A DNA stretch of 64,000 nt from Betaproteobacteria bacterium (GTDB lineage Bacteria; Pseudomonadota; Gammaproteobacteria; Burkholderiales; Thiobacillaceae), in assembly GCA_016234655.1 (NCBI GenBank), contig JACRAU010000011.1:124001-188000 (forward strand), in the 5' to 3' direction. Under the pieces are notes generated by a model, which saw nothing but the letters and a program-made list of their open reading frames with translations, ran no database searches and was not told where the DNA came from. The translations under genes and the position numbers were made by a program. Shown piece by piece: positions 6,893 through 16,063 of the stretch (positions are counted from its first letter, which is position 1; each line of letters begins with the position of its first letter).

Positions 6893-9163
6893 CTATGGCT
6901 TGGCACTCTCTGCTTTGGTTTCGGCGGCGGGCAGCGGCGTATCGTCGAGGTCGGCGTCGACGTTGCGGGCCTGGGCCTGATACAGCCGGTAATAGTGGCC
7001 TTCGCGGGCCATGAGTTGCTCGTGGTTGCCGACCTCGACCACCTGGCCGCGATCCATGACCACCAGCCGGTCGGCCCGGCGCAGGGTGGACAGGCGGTGG
7101 GCGATGGCCAGGGTGGTGCGGCCGCGCACCAGGTTGTCCAGGGCCTTCTGGATTTCCTTTTCGGTCTCGGTGTCGACCGAGGAGGTGGCTTCGTCGAGGA
7201 TGAGTATCTTCGGGTCGATCAGCAAGGCGCGGGCGATGGAGATGCGTTGGCGCTCGCCGCCGGACAGGCCCTGGCCGCGCTCGCCGACGATGGAGTCGTA
7301 GCCTTGCGGCAGACGCAGGATGAACTCGTGGGCATGGGCGGCGCGAGCGGCGGCGACGATCTCGGCCCGCGTCGCGTCCGGCTTGCCGTAGGCGATGTTC
7401 TCGGCGATGGTGCCGAAGAACAGGAAGGGCTCTTGCAAGACCAGACCGATGTGGCGGCGGAACTCGGCGATGGGCAGCGAGCGGATGTCGACGCCGTCCA
7501 AACGAATGGCGCCCTCGCTCACGTCGTAGAAACGGCAGATCAGGTTGACCAGCGTGCTCTTGCCCGAGCCGCTGTGGCCGACCAGGCCGATCATCTCGCC
7601 CGGCGCGATGTCGAGATCGACGCCACGGATCACCGCGCGGTTGCCATAGCGGAAGCCGACGCCGCGCACCTCGATGCGGCCTTGCACCTGCTGCAAATGC
7701 ACCGGCCGGGTCGGCTCCGGCACGCTGGAGACATGGTCGAGGATGTCGAAGATGCGCTTGGCGCCGGCCGCCGCCTTTTGCGTGACCGAAACGATGCGGC
7801 TCATCGAGTCGAGCCGGGTGTAGAAACGGCTGATATAGGCGAGGAAGGCGGTGAGCACGCCGACGGTGATCTGGTCGTGCGCCACCTGCCAGATGCCGAA
7901 GGCCCAAACCACCAAGAGGCCGATCTCGGTCATCAGGGTGACGGTGGGCGAGAACAACGACCAGGTGCGGTTCAGCCGGTCGTTGACCGCCAGGTTGTGC
8001 CGGTTGGCGTCGCGAAAACGCTGGGCCTCGCGCTTTTCCTGGGCGAAGGCCTTGACCACGCGGATGCCGGGGATGGTGTCGGCCAATACATTGGTCACCT
8101 CGGACCAGACCCGGTCGATCTTCTCGAAGCCGGTGCGCAGCCGGTCGCGCACGAGATGGATCATCCAGGCGATGACCGGCAAGGGCAGCAGGGTGACCAG
8201 GGCCAGCCAGGGGTTGATCGAGAACAGGATCAGCGCGGTCATCGCGATCATCAACACGTCGGTCGCGAAATCGAGCAGGTGCAGTGACAGGAACACGTTG
8301 ATCCGGTCGGTTTCCGAGCCGATGCGGGCCATCAGGTCGCCGGTGCGCTTGCCGCCGAAGTACTCCAGCGACAGTTGCAAGAGGTGTTCGTAGGTGGCGG
8401 TGCGCAGGTCGGCGCCGATGCGCTCGCTGACCAGGGCCAAAATATAGGTGCGCAACCAGCCCAAGGCCCAGGCCAGCAGCGCGGCGCCGAGCAGGCCGCC
8501 GAGCAGCAGCAGGACCAGGCCGAGGTCAATGGGCTGGCCGTTCTGATAGGGGATCAGCACCTCGTCCATCAGCGGCATGGTCAGATAGGGCGGCACCAGG
8601 GTCGCGGCGGTGGCGGCCAGGGTCAGCAGAAAGCCGGCCAAGAGTTGGCCTTGATAAGGCCGGGCGAAGCGCCACAGGCGAAACAGGGTCCAGGTCGACG
8701 GCGCCTCGTGGGTCTCGCGGCTACAGACCGGGCACTCTTCCTGGTCGGGCTCCAGTGGGGCCTTGCAGGTGGGGCACAGGGTCTCTTTCTCGGCCATGGG
8801 CTGGCCCCAGGCCTGCCGCTCGAACTGCTTGAGCAGGCGCAGGGCCGACAGGTTCTGGCCCAAGGTGTAGCGCCAGCCCGCCAGCCGGGTATCGCCTTCG
8901 ATCAGCTCCAGGGTGGCGACGCCGGCATGGTCGTGTTGGCGCAGCTTGAGCTCCGGCCGATGCGGCCAGGACTGCCAGGCCGTCTCGCCGGGGGCCTTGG
9001 CTACCAGCCGCCGGTCGGTCACCGCCAGCGCGCCGTCGCCGAAGCGCAGTTGGCCGTCGAGATCGAGCTTGAGCCAGGCCAGCACGGCCTCGCCGGTTGC
9101 CAGATCGAGGCCGGATTCATGCGGCGGTGCCGGGGCGATCGATTCCTGCGGGTGGTCTGTCAT
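6893..9163 (-). CDS. ABC exporter (fused TMD-NBD) with N-terminal zinc ribbon, cyanophycin-associated
   Basis: 756 residues. Residues 1-120 form an added domain (GDGALAVTDRRLV is PH-like in style), followed by a zinc ribbon with Cys130, Cys133, Cys144 and Cys147. About 160-470 is a six-helix type IV exporter membrane domain. The C-terminal ATPase has Walker A GHSGSGKST, signature LSGGERQRIS, Walker B ILILDEATSSVD and the switch AHRLST. The gene is divergent from cphA' and upstream of the DUF1854 gene, so it belongs to the cyanophycin locus. The cargo is unknown; cyanophycin is an intracellular granule, so it may move precursors or dipeptides, or act as a sensor. Confidence 0.85.
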   Translation of the reverse strand: MTDHPQESIAPAPPHESGLDLATGEAVLAWLKLDLDGQLRFGDGALAVTDRRLVAKAPGETAWQSWPHRPELKLRQHDHAGVATLELIEGDTRLAGWRYTLGQNLSALRLLKQFERQAWGQPMAEKETLCPTCKAPLEPDQEECPVCSRETHEAPSTWTLFRLWRFARPYQGQLLAGFLLTLAATAATLVPPYLTMPLMDEVLIPYQNGQPIDLGLVLLLLGGLLGAALLAWALGWLRTYILALVSERIGADLRTATYEHLLQLSLEYFGGKRTGDLMARIGSETDRINVFLSLHLLDFATDVLMIAMTALILFSINPWLALVTLLPLPVIAWMIHLVRDRLRTGFEKIDRVWSEVTNVLADTIPGIRVVKAFAQEKREAQRFRDANRHNLAVNDRLNRTWSLFSPTVTLMTEIGLLVVWAFGIWQVAHDQITVGVLTAFLAYISRFYTRLDSMSRIVSVTQKAAAGAKRIFDILDHVSSVPEPTRPVHLQQVQGRIEVRGVGFRYGNRAVIRGVDLDIAPGEMIGLVGHSGSGKSTLVNLICRFYDVSEGAIRLDGVDIRSLPIAEFRRHIGLVLQEPFLFFGTIAENIAYGKPDATRAEIVAAARAAHAHEFILRLPQGYDSIVGERGQGLSGGERQRISIARALLIDPKILILDEATSSVDTETEKEIQKALDNLVRGRTTLAIAHRLSTLRRADRLVVMDRGQVVEVGNHEQLMAREGHYYRLYQAQARNVDADLDDTPLPAAETKAESAKP

Positions 9164-9193
9164 CGTTATCTGAGGCTGGCGCGTTGTAGGCGA

Positions 9194-9222
9194 ATTATAA
9201 GGAGTCGCTTCGGATATCTCGT
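9194..9222 (-). promoter_or_regulatory. candidate sigma70 promoter for the ABC exporter operon
   Basis: On the minus strand a perfect TATAAT (9199-9194) lies 17 bases after ACGAGA, a weak -35 matching 3 of 6. Transcription would begin near 9187, giving a leader of about 25 bases. The 249-bp gap between the divergent genes must also hold the cphA' promoter, which I could not place. Confidence 0.45.
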
Positions 9223-9412
9223 GGAAATGATAAGCTTGCGCCTATGTACATGCTCGGACGGACCGGCCCGGAGGCTACAGTGCCTGCCGCTGAATTTCGC
9301 CTATTCGGAAATACCCCAGGAACCTTGCAAGCCGCCGAGTATATCCCAGCCACCCGCCAACACCGGATGCAGCCCGTCGCTCTGCGCACATCCTAGCCCG
9401 ACCCCGGTATCC

Positions 9413-11617
9413 ATGAGCCATAGAGACATCAAATTCATCCGCGTCATGCATTTGCGCGGCCCGAATATCTGGACCTACCGCCCCGTGTTGGAGGCCTGGG
9501 TCGACATCGGCGACCTGGAAGATGCGCCGTCCAATACCATCCCCGGTTTGTACGAGCGGCTGTCGACCTGGCTGCCCGGCCTGATCGAGCACCGTTGCGG
9601 CGTCGGCGAGCGCGGCGGTTTCCTGCTACGGCTGCGCGAGGGCACCTGGCCGGCGCATATCCTCGAACACGTCACCATCGAGCTGCAGAACCTGATTGGC
9701 ATGAAGGTCGGTTTCGGCAAGGCGCGCGAGGCCGGCGAGCGCGGCATCTACAAGGTGGCGGTGCGTACCCGCGAGGAAGAGGTCGGCCGTGCCTGTTTGC
9801 AGGCCGGCCGCGATCTCTTGATGGCCGCCATCGAAGACAAGTCCTTCGATATCGAAGGCACGGTCAAGCGCCTGCGCGAGCTGGCCGACCGCTTGTGCCT
9901 CGGCCCCAGCACCGGTTGTATCGTCGATGCGGCCGGCGCACGCGGCATCCCGTCTATCCGCCTGACCGACGGCAATCTGGTGCAGTTGGGCCATGGCGCC
10001 CGGCAACGCCGCATCTGGACGGCCGAGACCGATTTCACCACGGCCATCGCCGAGGGCATTTCCCGAAACAAGGACCTCACCAAGGGCTTGTTGAAGGCCT
10101 GCGGCGTGCCGGTGCCGGAAGGCCGCGTCGTCGACAGCCCGGAAGACGCCTGGGCGGAGGCGCAAGAGGTCGGCCTGCCGGTGGTGGTCAAGCCGACCGA
10201 CGCCAACCATGCGCGCGGCGTCTCGCTCGACCTGAAGACCCGCGAGGAGGTCGAGGCAGCCTATCCCCTGGCTCTGGCCGAAGGCAGCGAGGTCATCGTC
10301 GAACGCTATGTCCCCGGCAACGAGCACCGGCTATTGATGGTGGGCGGCAAGCTCGCCGCCGCCGCGCGCGGCGAACAGCTTTGGCTCGAGGGCGACGGCA
10401 AGGCCAAGGTGCGCGAGCTGATCGACCTGCAATTGAACAGCGACCCGCGCCGGGGCGAGGCCGAGGAATTTCCGCTCGAGACCATCGTGCTCGAGCGCGA
10501 GCCGGTCATCCGCGCCTTGCTCGAACGCCAGGGCCTCGATGGCGATTCGGTGCCCGCCGCCGACCAGCGCGTGTTGATCCAGCGCAGCGGCAATATGTCC
10601 ATCGACTGCACCGACGAGGTCCACCCCGAGGTCGTGGCGGTGGCCGCCCTGGCCGCCCGCGTGGTTGGCTTGGACATCGCCGGCATCGATCTGGTGGCCG
10701 AAGACATCTCCCGTCCGCTGCATGAGCAGGGCGGCGCCATCGTCGAGGTCAACGCCGGGCCGGGCCTGCTGATGCATTTGAAACCGGCCGTCGGCAAGCC
10801 GCGCCCTGTGGGCGAGGCCATCGCCGATCACCTGTTTCCGAGCGGCGATAACGGCCGCATCCCCATCGTCGGCATCACCGGCGCGCGGGGTACCACCTTG
10901 ATTGCGCGCGTGCTGGCCTTCCTGCTCAACATGGCCGGCAAGCAGGTTGGCCTGGCCTGCCAGGATGGCCTCTATTTGGGCGCGCGCCGCATCGAATCGG
11001 GCGACCGCTCGACTTGGCAGGCGGGCCAGCGCCTGTTGATCAACCGCAAGGTCGAGGCGGCCGTGTTCGAACACAGCGCCGGCACCATCTTGAACCAGGG
11101 CCTGCCTTACGACCGCTGCCAGATCGGCGTGGTGACCGACCTGGGCGAGGCGGCGGCCTACGGCGAGTATTACCTGCGCGAGCCGGATCAGTTGTACAAC
11201 GTGCTGCGTACCCAAGTCGACGTGGTCTTGTCCGAGGGCAGCGCGGTGCTCAATGCCATGGACCCGCAAGTTGTCCGGATGGCCGAGCTGTGCGATGGCT
11301 CCGTGGTCTTCTACGGCAGCGAGGCGGCGCACCCCGTGATCCAGTCGCATCGCGATCAGGGCGGCACGGTCTTCTTCATGCGCGGGAACCAGGTCATTCA
11401 TGCCGTCGGCGCCGAGGAAACCCGGGTCGCCGATCTCGCCAGCTGCGCCGTGGCCAATGGCGACGATAGGCAGACTTGCCAGCTCAGCCTGTTGGCCGCG
11501 ATCGCGGCGGCTTGGGCGCTTGGCCTGCCGCCCGAGTTGATCCACGCGGGCATAGAAACCTTCGACGCGGGGCAGGTCGCCGCCGCGCCGCGAATGACAG
11601 CCGCCGCCGGCCACTGA
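9413..11617 (+). CDS. cphA': CphA', cyanophycin synthetase paralogue with degenerate ligase domain
   Basis: 734 residues from ATG 9413; the frame is open further upstream, but the family begins with the MHLRGPNIW block. The N-terminal domain and the ATP-grasp domain (VVVKPTDANHARGVSL, IVEVNAGPGLLMHL) match CphA. The Mur-ligase domain is altered: at 489-495 the P-loop reads TGARGTT where CphA has TGTNGKTT, so the ATP-binding lysine is missing. The C-terminal Mur domain is also absent, and the protein is about 120 residues shorter than CphA. Tandem cphA' and cphA genes are known in betaproteobacteria. It probably keeps at most one of the two ligase activities, or works with CphA. Confidence 0.88.
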   Translation: MSHRDIKFIRVMHLRGPNIWTYRPVLEAWVDIGDLEDAPSNTIPGLYERLSTWLPGLIEHRCGVGERGGFLLRLREGTWPAHILEHVTIELQNLIGMKVGFGKAREAGERGIYKVAVRTREEEVGRACLQAGRDLLMAAIEDKSFDIEGTVKRLRELADRLCLGPSTGCIVDAAGARGIPSIRLTDGNLVQLGHGARQRRIWTAETDFTTAIAEGISRNKDLTKGLLKACGVPVPEGRVVDSPEDAWAEAQEVGLPVVVKPTDANHARGVSLDLKTREEVEAAYPLALAEGSEVIVERYVPGNEHRLLMVGGKLAAAARGEQLWLEGDGKAKVRELIDLQLNSDPRRGEAEEFPLETIVLEREPVIRALLERQGLDGDSVPAADQRVLIQRSGNMSIDCTDEVHPEVVAVAALAARVVGLDIAGIDLVAEDISRPLHEQGGAIVEVNAGPGLLMHLKPAVGKPRPVGEAIADHLFPSGDNGRIPIVGITGARGTTLIARVLAFLLNMAGKQVGLACQDGLYLGARRIESGDRSTWQAGQRLLINRKVEAAVFEHSAGTILNQGLPYDRCQIGVVTDLGEAAAYGEYYLREPDQLYNVLRTQVDVVLSEGSAVLNAMDPQVVRMAELCDGSVVFYGSEAAHPVIQSHRDQGGTVFFMRGNQVIHAVGAEETRVADLASCAVANGDDRQTCQLSLLAAIAAAWALGLPPELIHAGIETFDAGQVAAAPRMTAAAGH

Positions 11618-11655
11618 ATCGCCCGATGGCAGCGAAAGATTAGGAACAGCGCCGA

Positions 11656-14229
11656 ATGGAAATCTCTCGTATCCGTGCCTTGCGAGGCCCCAACCTATGG
11701 AGCCGGCACACCTCGATCGAGGCCGTGGTCACCTGCGCCCCGGCCGAGCGCGCGATCAGCCAACTGCAAGGCTTGGAGCCACGCCTGCGCGCTCGCTTCC
11801 CCGACATCGGCGCAATGCGCCCGATCGGCTACGCCGGCGACATCTCGCTGGCGCATGCCTTGGCCTTTTCCGCTTTGGGCTTGCAGGCCCAGGCCGGTTG
11901 CCCGGTGACCTATTGCCATGCCGCCGCGATGGCGGAAGAGGGCGTGTATATCGTCACCGTCGAATACACCGAAGAGGCGGTCGGCCGCCTGGCCTTCGAG
12001 CTGAGCGAGGCCCTGTGCCGCGCGGCCTTGGACGACACGCCGTTCGATCTGGACGCGGCCTTGGCCCGCTTGCGCGAGCTGGACGAGGATGTGCGACTCG
12101 GCCCCAGCACCGGCGCCATCGCGCAGGCCGCCGTCGCGCGCGGCATTCCGTATCGGCGCCTGACCGAAGGCAGCCTGATCCAGTTCGGCTGGGGCAGCCG
12201 GCAGCGCCGCATCCAGGCGGCGGAGACCGATAACACCAGCGCCATCGCCGAAACCATCGCGCAAGATAAAGATTTGACCAAGCGTCTGCTCGATTCGGCC
12301 TGCGTGCCGGTGCCGATCGGCCGCGTCGTCACCGGCCCGGAGGAGGGCTGGGCGGCAGCCTGCGCGATCGGCCTGCCGGTCGTGGTCAAGCCCAAGGACG
12401 GCAACCAGGGCAAGGGCGTCACGGTCAACATCAACACGCGCGAGCACTTCATGGCGGTGTACGGCTCGGCCGCCGAGATCAGCGACGAAGTGCTGGTCGA
12501 GCGCTTCATCACCGGCCACGACCACCGCTTTCTGGTGGTGGGCAACCAAGTTGTCGCGGCGGCCCGGCGCGATTCGCCGCATGTGATCGGCGACGGCGTC
12601 CATAGCGTGCGCGAGCTGGTCGACCAGGTGAACAGCGACCCGCGACGCGGCGAGGGCCATGCCACCTCGCTGACCAAGGTGCGCCTGGACGAGATCGCCA
12701 TCGCCCGTCTGGGCATCCAAGGCTACACGGTCGATTCGGTGCCGCCCAAGGGTGCCCACGTCGTGCTGCGCAACAACGCCAACCTGAGCACCGGCGGCAC
12801 GGCTACCGATGTGACCGACGACGTCCATCCCGAGCTGGCGGCCCGCGCGGTCGATGCGGCGCATATGATCGGCCTCGATATCTGTGGCGTCGACGTGGTC
12901 TGCGAGAGCGTGCTCAAGCCCTTGGAGGAGCAAGGCGGCGGCATCGTCGAGGTCAATGCCGCGCCGGGCCTGCGCATGCACCTCAACCCCTCGTTCGGCA
13001 AGGGCCGCGCCGTGGGCGAGGCCATCGTCGCCTCGATGTTCTGCGAGGGCGACGATGCCCGCATTCCGGTGGTGGCGGTGACCGGCACCAACGGCAAGAC
13101 CACCACCGTGCGCCTGATCGCGCACATGCTGCGCCAAAGCGGCAAGCGGGTCGGCATGACCAATACCGACGGCGTCTTCGTCGAGGGCCAGCGCATCGAC
13201 ACCGGCGATTGCAGCGGACCCAAGAGCGCGCGCAATGTCTTGCTCCACCCCGATGTCGACGCCGCCGTGTTCGAGACCGCGCGCGGCGGCCTGCTGCGCG
13301 AAGGCCTGGGCTTCGACCGCTGCAAGGTGGCCGTGGTCACCAATATCGGCCTGGGCGACCACCTCGGCCTCAACTACATCGACACCGTGGACGACCTGGC
13401 CGCGCTCAAGCGCGTGGTCGTGCAGAACGTCGCGCCCGACGGCCATGCCGTGCTCAACGCCTGCGATGCGAAAGTGGTCGAGATGGCGGCCTATTGCCCG
13501 GGCAAGGTCATCTTCTTCGGCAGCGAGCGGCATCATCCGGTCATCGCCGCGCATAAGGCCCAGGGCCACCGCACGGTCTATGTCGATGGCGGGGACATCG
13601 TCGCGGCGGAAGGCGAGGCCGAGGTCCGGCGCATCCCCCTCGGCCAGGTTCGAATGACCTTGGGCGGCAAGATCGGCTTCCAGGTCGACAACGCCATGGC
13701 CTCGCTGGCGGCCGCCTGGGCGCTCGATATCGATTGGGAAGCGATCCAAGCCAGCCTGCGCGGTTTCGACAACGACAGCGCCAGCGTGCCCGGCCGCTTC
13801 AATCGCTTCGATTTCAAGGGTGCCACCGTGATCGCCGATTACGGCCACAACCCCGATGCGATCCAGGCCTTGGTGCGCGCGGTCGAGGCCATGCCGGCCA
13901 AGCGCCGTAGCGTGGTCATCAGCGCCGCGGGCGACCGGCGTGACGAGGATATCCGGCAACAGACCGAGATTTTGGGCGATGCCTTCGACGACGTGGTCTT
14001 GTATCAGGATCAGTGCCAGCGCGGCCGGGCCGATGGCGAGGTGTTGGCTTTGTTGCGCCAAGGCCTGAGCAATGCCAAGCGGACCAGTACAGTGGAAGAA
14101 GTGCGCGGCGAGTTTCTGGCCATAGACAATGCCTTGGCCCGGCTGAATACCGGCGACCTGTGTTTGATCCTGGTCGACCAGGTGGAAGAGGCAGTGGCGC
14201 ACATCGCGCAACGGGCCGCTAGCGCTTGA
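11656..14229 (+). CDS. cphA: cyanophycin synthetase
   Basis: 857 residues, the usual length. The enzyme extends multi-L-arginyl-poly-L-aspartate using two ATP sites, one adding Asp to the backbone and one adding Arg to the side chain. The ATP-grasp domain has VVVKPKDGNQGKGVTV and EVNAAPGLRMHL. The Mur-ligase domain has an intact P-loop TGTNGKTTTV (476-485) and the C-terminal domain with VIADYGHNPDAI, both missing in the upstream CphA'. It begins 38 bp after cphA' and ends at a strong terminator. No cyanophycinase or isoaspartyl dipeptidase gene is in the window, so degradation must be encoded elsewhere. Confidence 0.95.
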   Translation: MEISRIRALRGPNLWSRHTSIEAVVTCAPAERAISQLQGLEPRLRARFPDIGAMRPIGYAGDISLAHALAFSALGLQAQAGCPVTYCHAAAMAEEGVYIVTVEYTEEAVGRLAFELSEALCRAALDDTPFDLDAALARLRELDEDVRLGPSTGAIAQAAVARGIPYRRLTEGSLIQFGWGSRQRRIQAAETDNTSAIAETIAQDKDLTKRLLDSACVPVPIGRVVTGPEEGWAAACAIGLPVVVKPKDGNQGKGVTVNINTREHFMAVYGSAAEISDEVLVERFITGHDHRFLVVGNQVVAAARRDSPHVIGDGVHSVRELVDQVNSDPRRGEGHATSLTKVRLDEIAIARLGIQGYTVDSVPPKGAHVVLRNNANLSTGGTATDVTDDVHPELAARAVDAAHMIGLDICGVDVVCESVLKPLEEQGGGIVEVNAAPGLRMHLNPSFGKGRAVGEAIVASMFCEGDDARIPVVAVTGTNGKTTTVRLIAHMLRQSGKRVGMTNTDGVFVEGQRIDTGDCSGPKSARNVLLHPDVDAAVFETARGGLLREGLGFDRCKVAVVTNIGLGDHLGLNYIDTVDDLAALKRVVVQNVAPDGHAVLNACDAKVVEMAAYCPGKVIFFGSERHHPVIAAHKAQGHRTVYVDGGDIVAAEGEAEVRRIPLGQVRMTLGGKIGFQVDNAMASLAAAWALDIDWEAIQASLRGFDNDSASVPGRFNRFDFKGATVIADYGHNPDAIQALVRAVEAMPAKRRSVVISAAGDRRDEDIRQQTEILGDAFDDVVLYQDQCQRGRADGEVLALLRQGLSNAKRTSTVEEVRGEFLAIDNALARLNTGDLCLILVDQVEEAVAHIAQRAASA

Positions 14230-14249
14230 GCAGACCGTGTCACAGGCAA

Positions 14250-14282
14250 CAAAAAAGGCAGCCGGTCGGCTGCCTTTTTTGT
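14250..14282. terminator. bidirectional rho-independent terminator between cphA and efp
   Basis: A perfect palindrome with stem AAGGCAGCCG/CGGCTGCCTT is flanked by an A-run on the left and a T-run on the right, so it can stop transcription from both convergent genes. Confidence 0.9.
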
Positions 14283-14294
14283 TTGGCGCTAAGG

Positions 14295-14858
14295 CTAGGC
14301 CTTGACCCGGTTGCGGTACTCGCCGCTCGCGGTGTCGATCTCGATCCGGTCGCCGATCTCGACGAAGGCGGGCACCGAGATTTCGACGCCGGTAGGCTTG
14401 ATCCGGGCCGGCTTCATGACCTTGCCGGAGGTGTCGCCTTTGACCGCGGGTTCGGTGTATTCCACCTCGCGCACGACCGAGGTCGGCATATCGACGGAGA
14501 TGGCCTTGCCGTCATAGAACACCACCTCGCACGGCATGCTGTCTTCCAGGTATTTCAGCATGTCGCCCAGGTTGTCGGCTTCCACTTCGTACTGGTTGTA
14601 TTCGGTGTCCATGAACACGTACATCGGGTCGGCGAAGTAGGAGTAGGTGCACTCCTTGCGCTCGAGCGTGACGGTTTCGAATTTCTCGTCGGCCTTGTAC
14701 ACGGTCTCGCTGCCGGAACCGGTGAGAAGGTTCTTCATCTTCATCTTGACCACGGAGGCGTTACGGCCGGATTTACTGAATTCGGCCCTCTGTACGACCA
14801 TGGGGTCGGCACCCACCATGATCACGTTACCGGCGCGTACTTCCTGTGCTGTCTTCAT
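14295..14858 (-). CDS. efp: elongation factor P
   Basis: 187 residues, the standard three-domain EF-P, which relieves ribosome stalling at polyproline. The modification loop reads KSGRNAS with Arg at position 32, the residue rhamnosylated by EarP, rather than the Lys used by EpmA-type systems. The next gene upstream on the same strand is earP, which fits. The family signature ([20 protein letters not shown]) is at the C-terminus. It is transcribed after the sensor kinase and earP, and ends at the shared terminator. Confidence 0.97.
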   Translation of the reverse strand: MKTAQEVRAGNVIMVGADPMVVQRAEFSKSGRNASVVKMKMKNLLTGSGSETVYKADEKFETVTLERKECTYSYFADPMYVFMDTEYNQYEVEADNLGDMLKYLEDSMPCEVVFYDGKAISVDMPTSVVREVEYTEPAVKGDTSGKVMKPARIKPTGVEISVPAFVEIGDRIEIDTASGEYRNRVKA

Positions 14859-14902
14859 AATCTAATCTGCCCTGCAAACTGGCTGGAATAAAAAGCCGAT
14901 TA

Positions 14903-16057
14903 TTATAACTTTTCTTTGCAAAAAAGCATCAGGTTTCTGGCTAGATCGGGCATGTCGGCCAGATGCTCGGCCCAGCCGCCGGCATGCCGGGCCAATTCGG
15001 GCAGGTGCGGCAGTAGTGCCGGCCAGGCGGCGGCCAGGCCGCCGCCGCGATTCCAGGCCTCGGTGAATGCGCGGTAAGCGGCGGCCGCTTCGGGGACGAG
15101 TCCTTGGCAATACAAATCGAGGAAGGCCGCGAGCTTAGGCCAGTGCGCATCGTCCTGTTGGGGATAGATGTTCCAGACGAAGGGCAGGGCGGCCCATTGC
15201 GCACGCACGAACGAGTCCTCGCCGCGCACGAAGTTCAGGTCGCAGGACCGGAGCAGACGGTCGTAGGCGAGCTGATCGAGGAAGGGCAACACGCGGATTT
15301 CCAGGTTGCCGCGCCGCAGGCCTTGGCCGGGCCTCATGTCGTGGTCCGCGAATCGCGCCGTGCCATGCGGCGCCACGCCTTCGGGTAGCAGGCAGCGCAG
15401 CTTGGCCGCCCCCGTCGACCATGCCGCCAGAAGTTCGGGGATGCCGGGGTGGTCATAGGCAAAGAGGGAGACCGTCAGGATGTCATCCGCCGGCGGCGCC
15501 AGCTGCAAGGACCGCCAAAACAGCGCCTGCTCGCGTGGCTCGGAGCGGTAGGCCTCGCCTTGGGCCATGAGGCCGGCCTCGCGGATCAGGCCGCCGGTGC
15601 CCGGTTCGAAGCCTGGGTAATAGAAATAGGCGGTCAGCGGCAGTCGCGGATGCGGCGAAGGCAGGCCGTGGCAGCCTTTGACCCAGGACTCGGCGCTCAG
15701 GTATTCGAGATTGAGCCAGACGGGCCGGGGTTCGCGCCTGGCCATGGCGGCCAGGTAGGTTTCGGGCAAGGCGCAGCCGAAGGCTTCGATCACCACGGCC
15801 GCGGGCGCGATGTCCGGGAAGGGCTCGGTCCAGTGCCGGACTTCGACATTCGCGATCTCCTGGCTGGACAGGCCAAGTTCGGCGCTCGGCCAGATACGCC
15901 GGAGCGTCGCCAAGTCGTCCAGCCACAGCCGTATTCGGACCCCGTGTTCGGCGGCTAGTTGGCGCGCTAGCCGCCAAGCCACGCCGATATCGCCATAGTT
16001 GTCGACGACGTTGCAAAAGATGTCGCAGGGCATGCCCCGCATCGAAGACGTGTCCAT
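14903..16057 (-). CDS. earP: EF-P arginine rhamnosyltransferase
   Basis: 384 residues of the EarP (DUF2331) family, a GT-B inverting enzyme that transfers rhamnose from dTDP-L-rhamnose to Arg32 of EF-P. The N-terminal motif DIFCNVVDNYGDIGVAWRLA carries the two conserved aspartates (Asp19 and Asp23 here), and RGEDSFVRAQWA carries the conserved acidic residue near the donor site. The neighbouring EF-P has the required Arg32. No rmlABCD set is visible here, so the donor must come from elsewhere. The start could be a few codons later (ATG giving MPCDIF), which would match family numbering better. Confidence 0.95.
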   Translation of the reverse strand: MDTSSMRGMPCDIFCNVVDNYGDIGVAWRLARQLAAEHGVRIRLWLDDLATLRRIWPSAELGLSSQEIANVEVRHWTEPFPDIAPAAVVIEAFGCALPETYLAAMARREPRPVWLNLEYLSAESWVKGCHGLPSPHPRLPLTAYFYYPGFEPGTGGLIREAGLMAQGEAYRSEPREQALFWRSLQLAPPADDILTVSLFAYDHPGIPELLAAWSTGAAKLRCLLPEGVAPHGTARFADHDMRPGQGLRRGNLEIRVLPFLDQLAYDRLLRSCDLNFVRGEDSFVRAQWAALPFVWNIYPQQDDAHWPKLAAFLDLYCQGLVPEAAAAYRAFTEAWNRGGGLAAAWPALLPHLPELARHAGGWAEHLADMPDLARNLMLFCKEKL

Positions 16058-16063
16058 ACGAGC

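Noticed and set aside
8375-9412. Open frame upstream of and continuous with cphA'
   Set aside because: It lies opposite the ABC exporter gene, has the composition of a shadow, and the CphA family starts at 9413.
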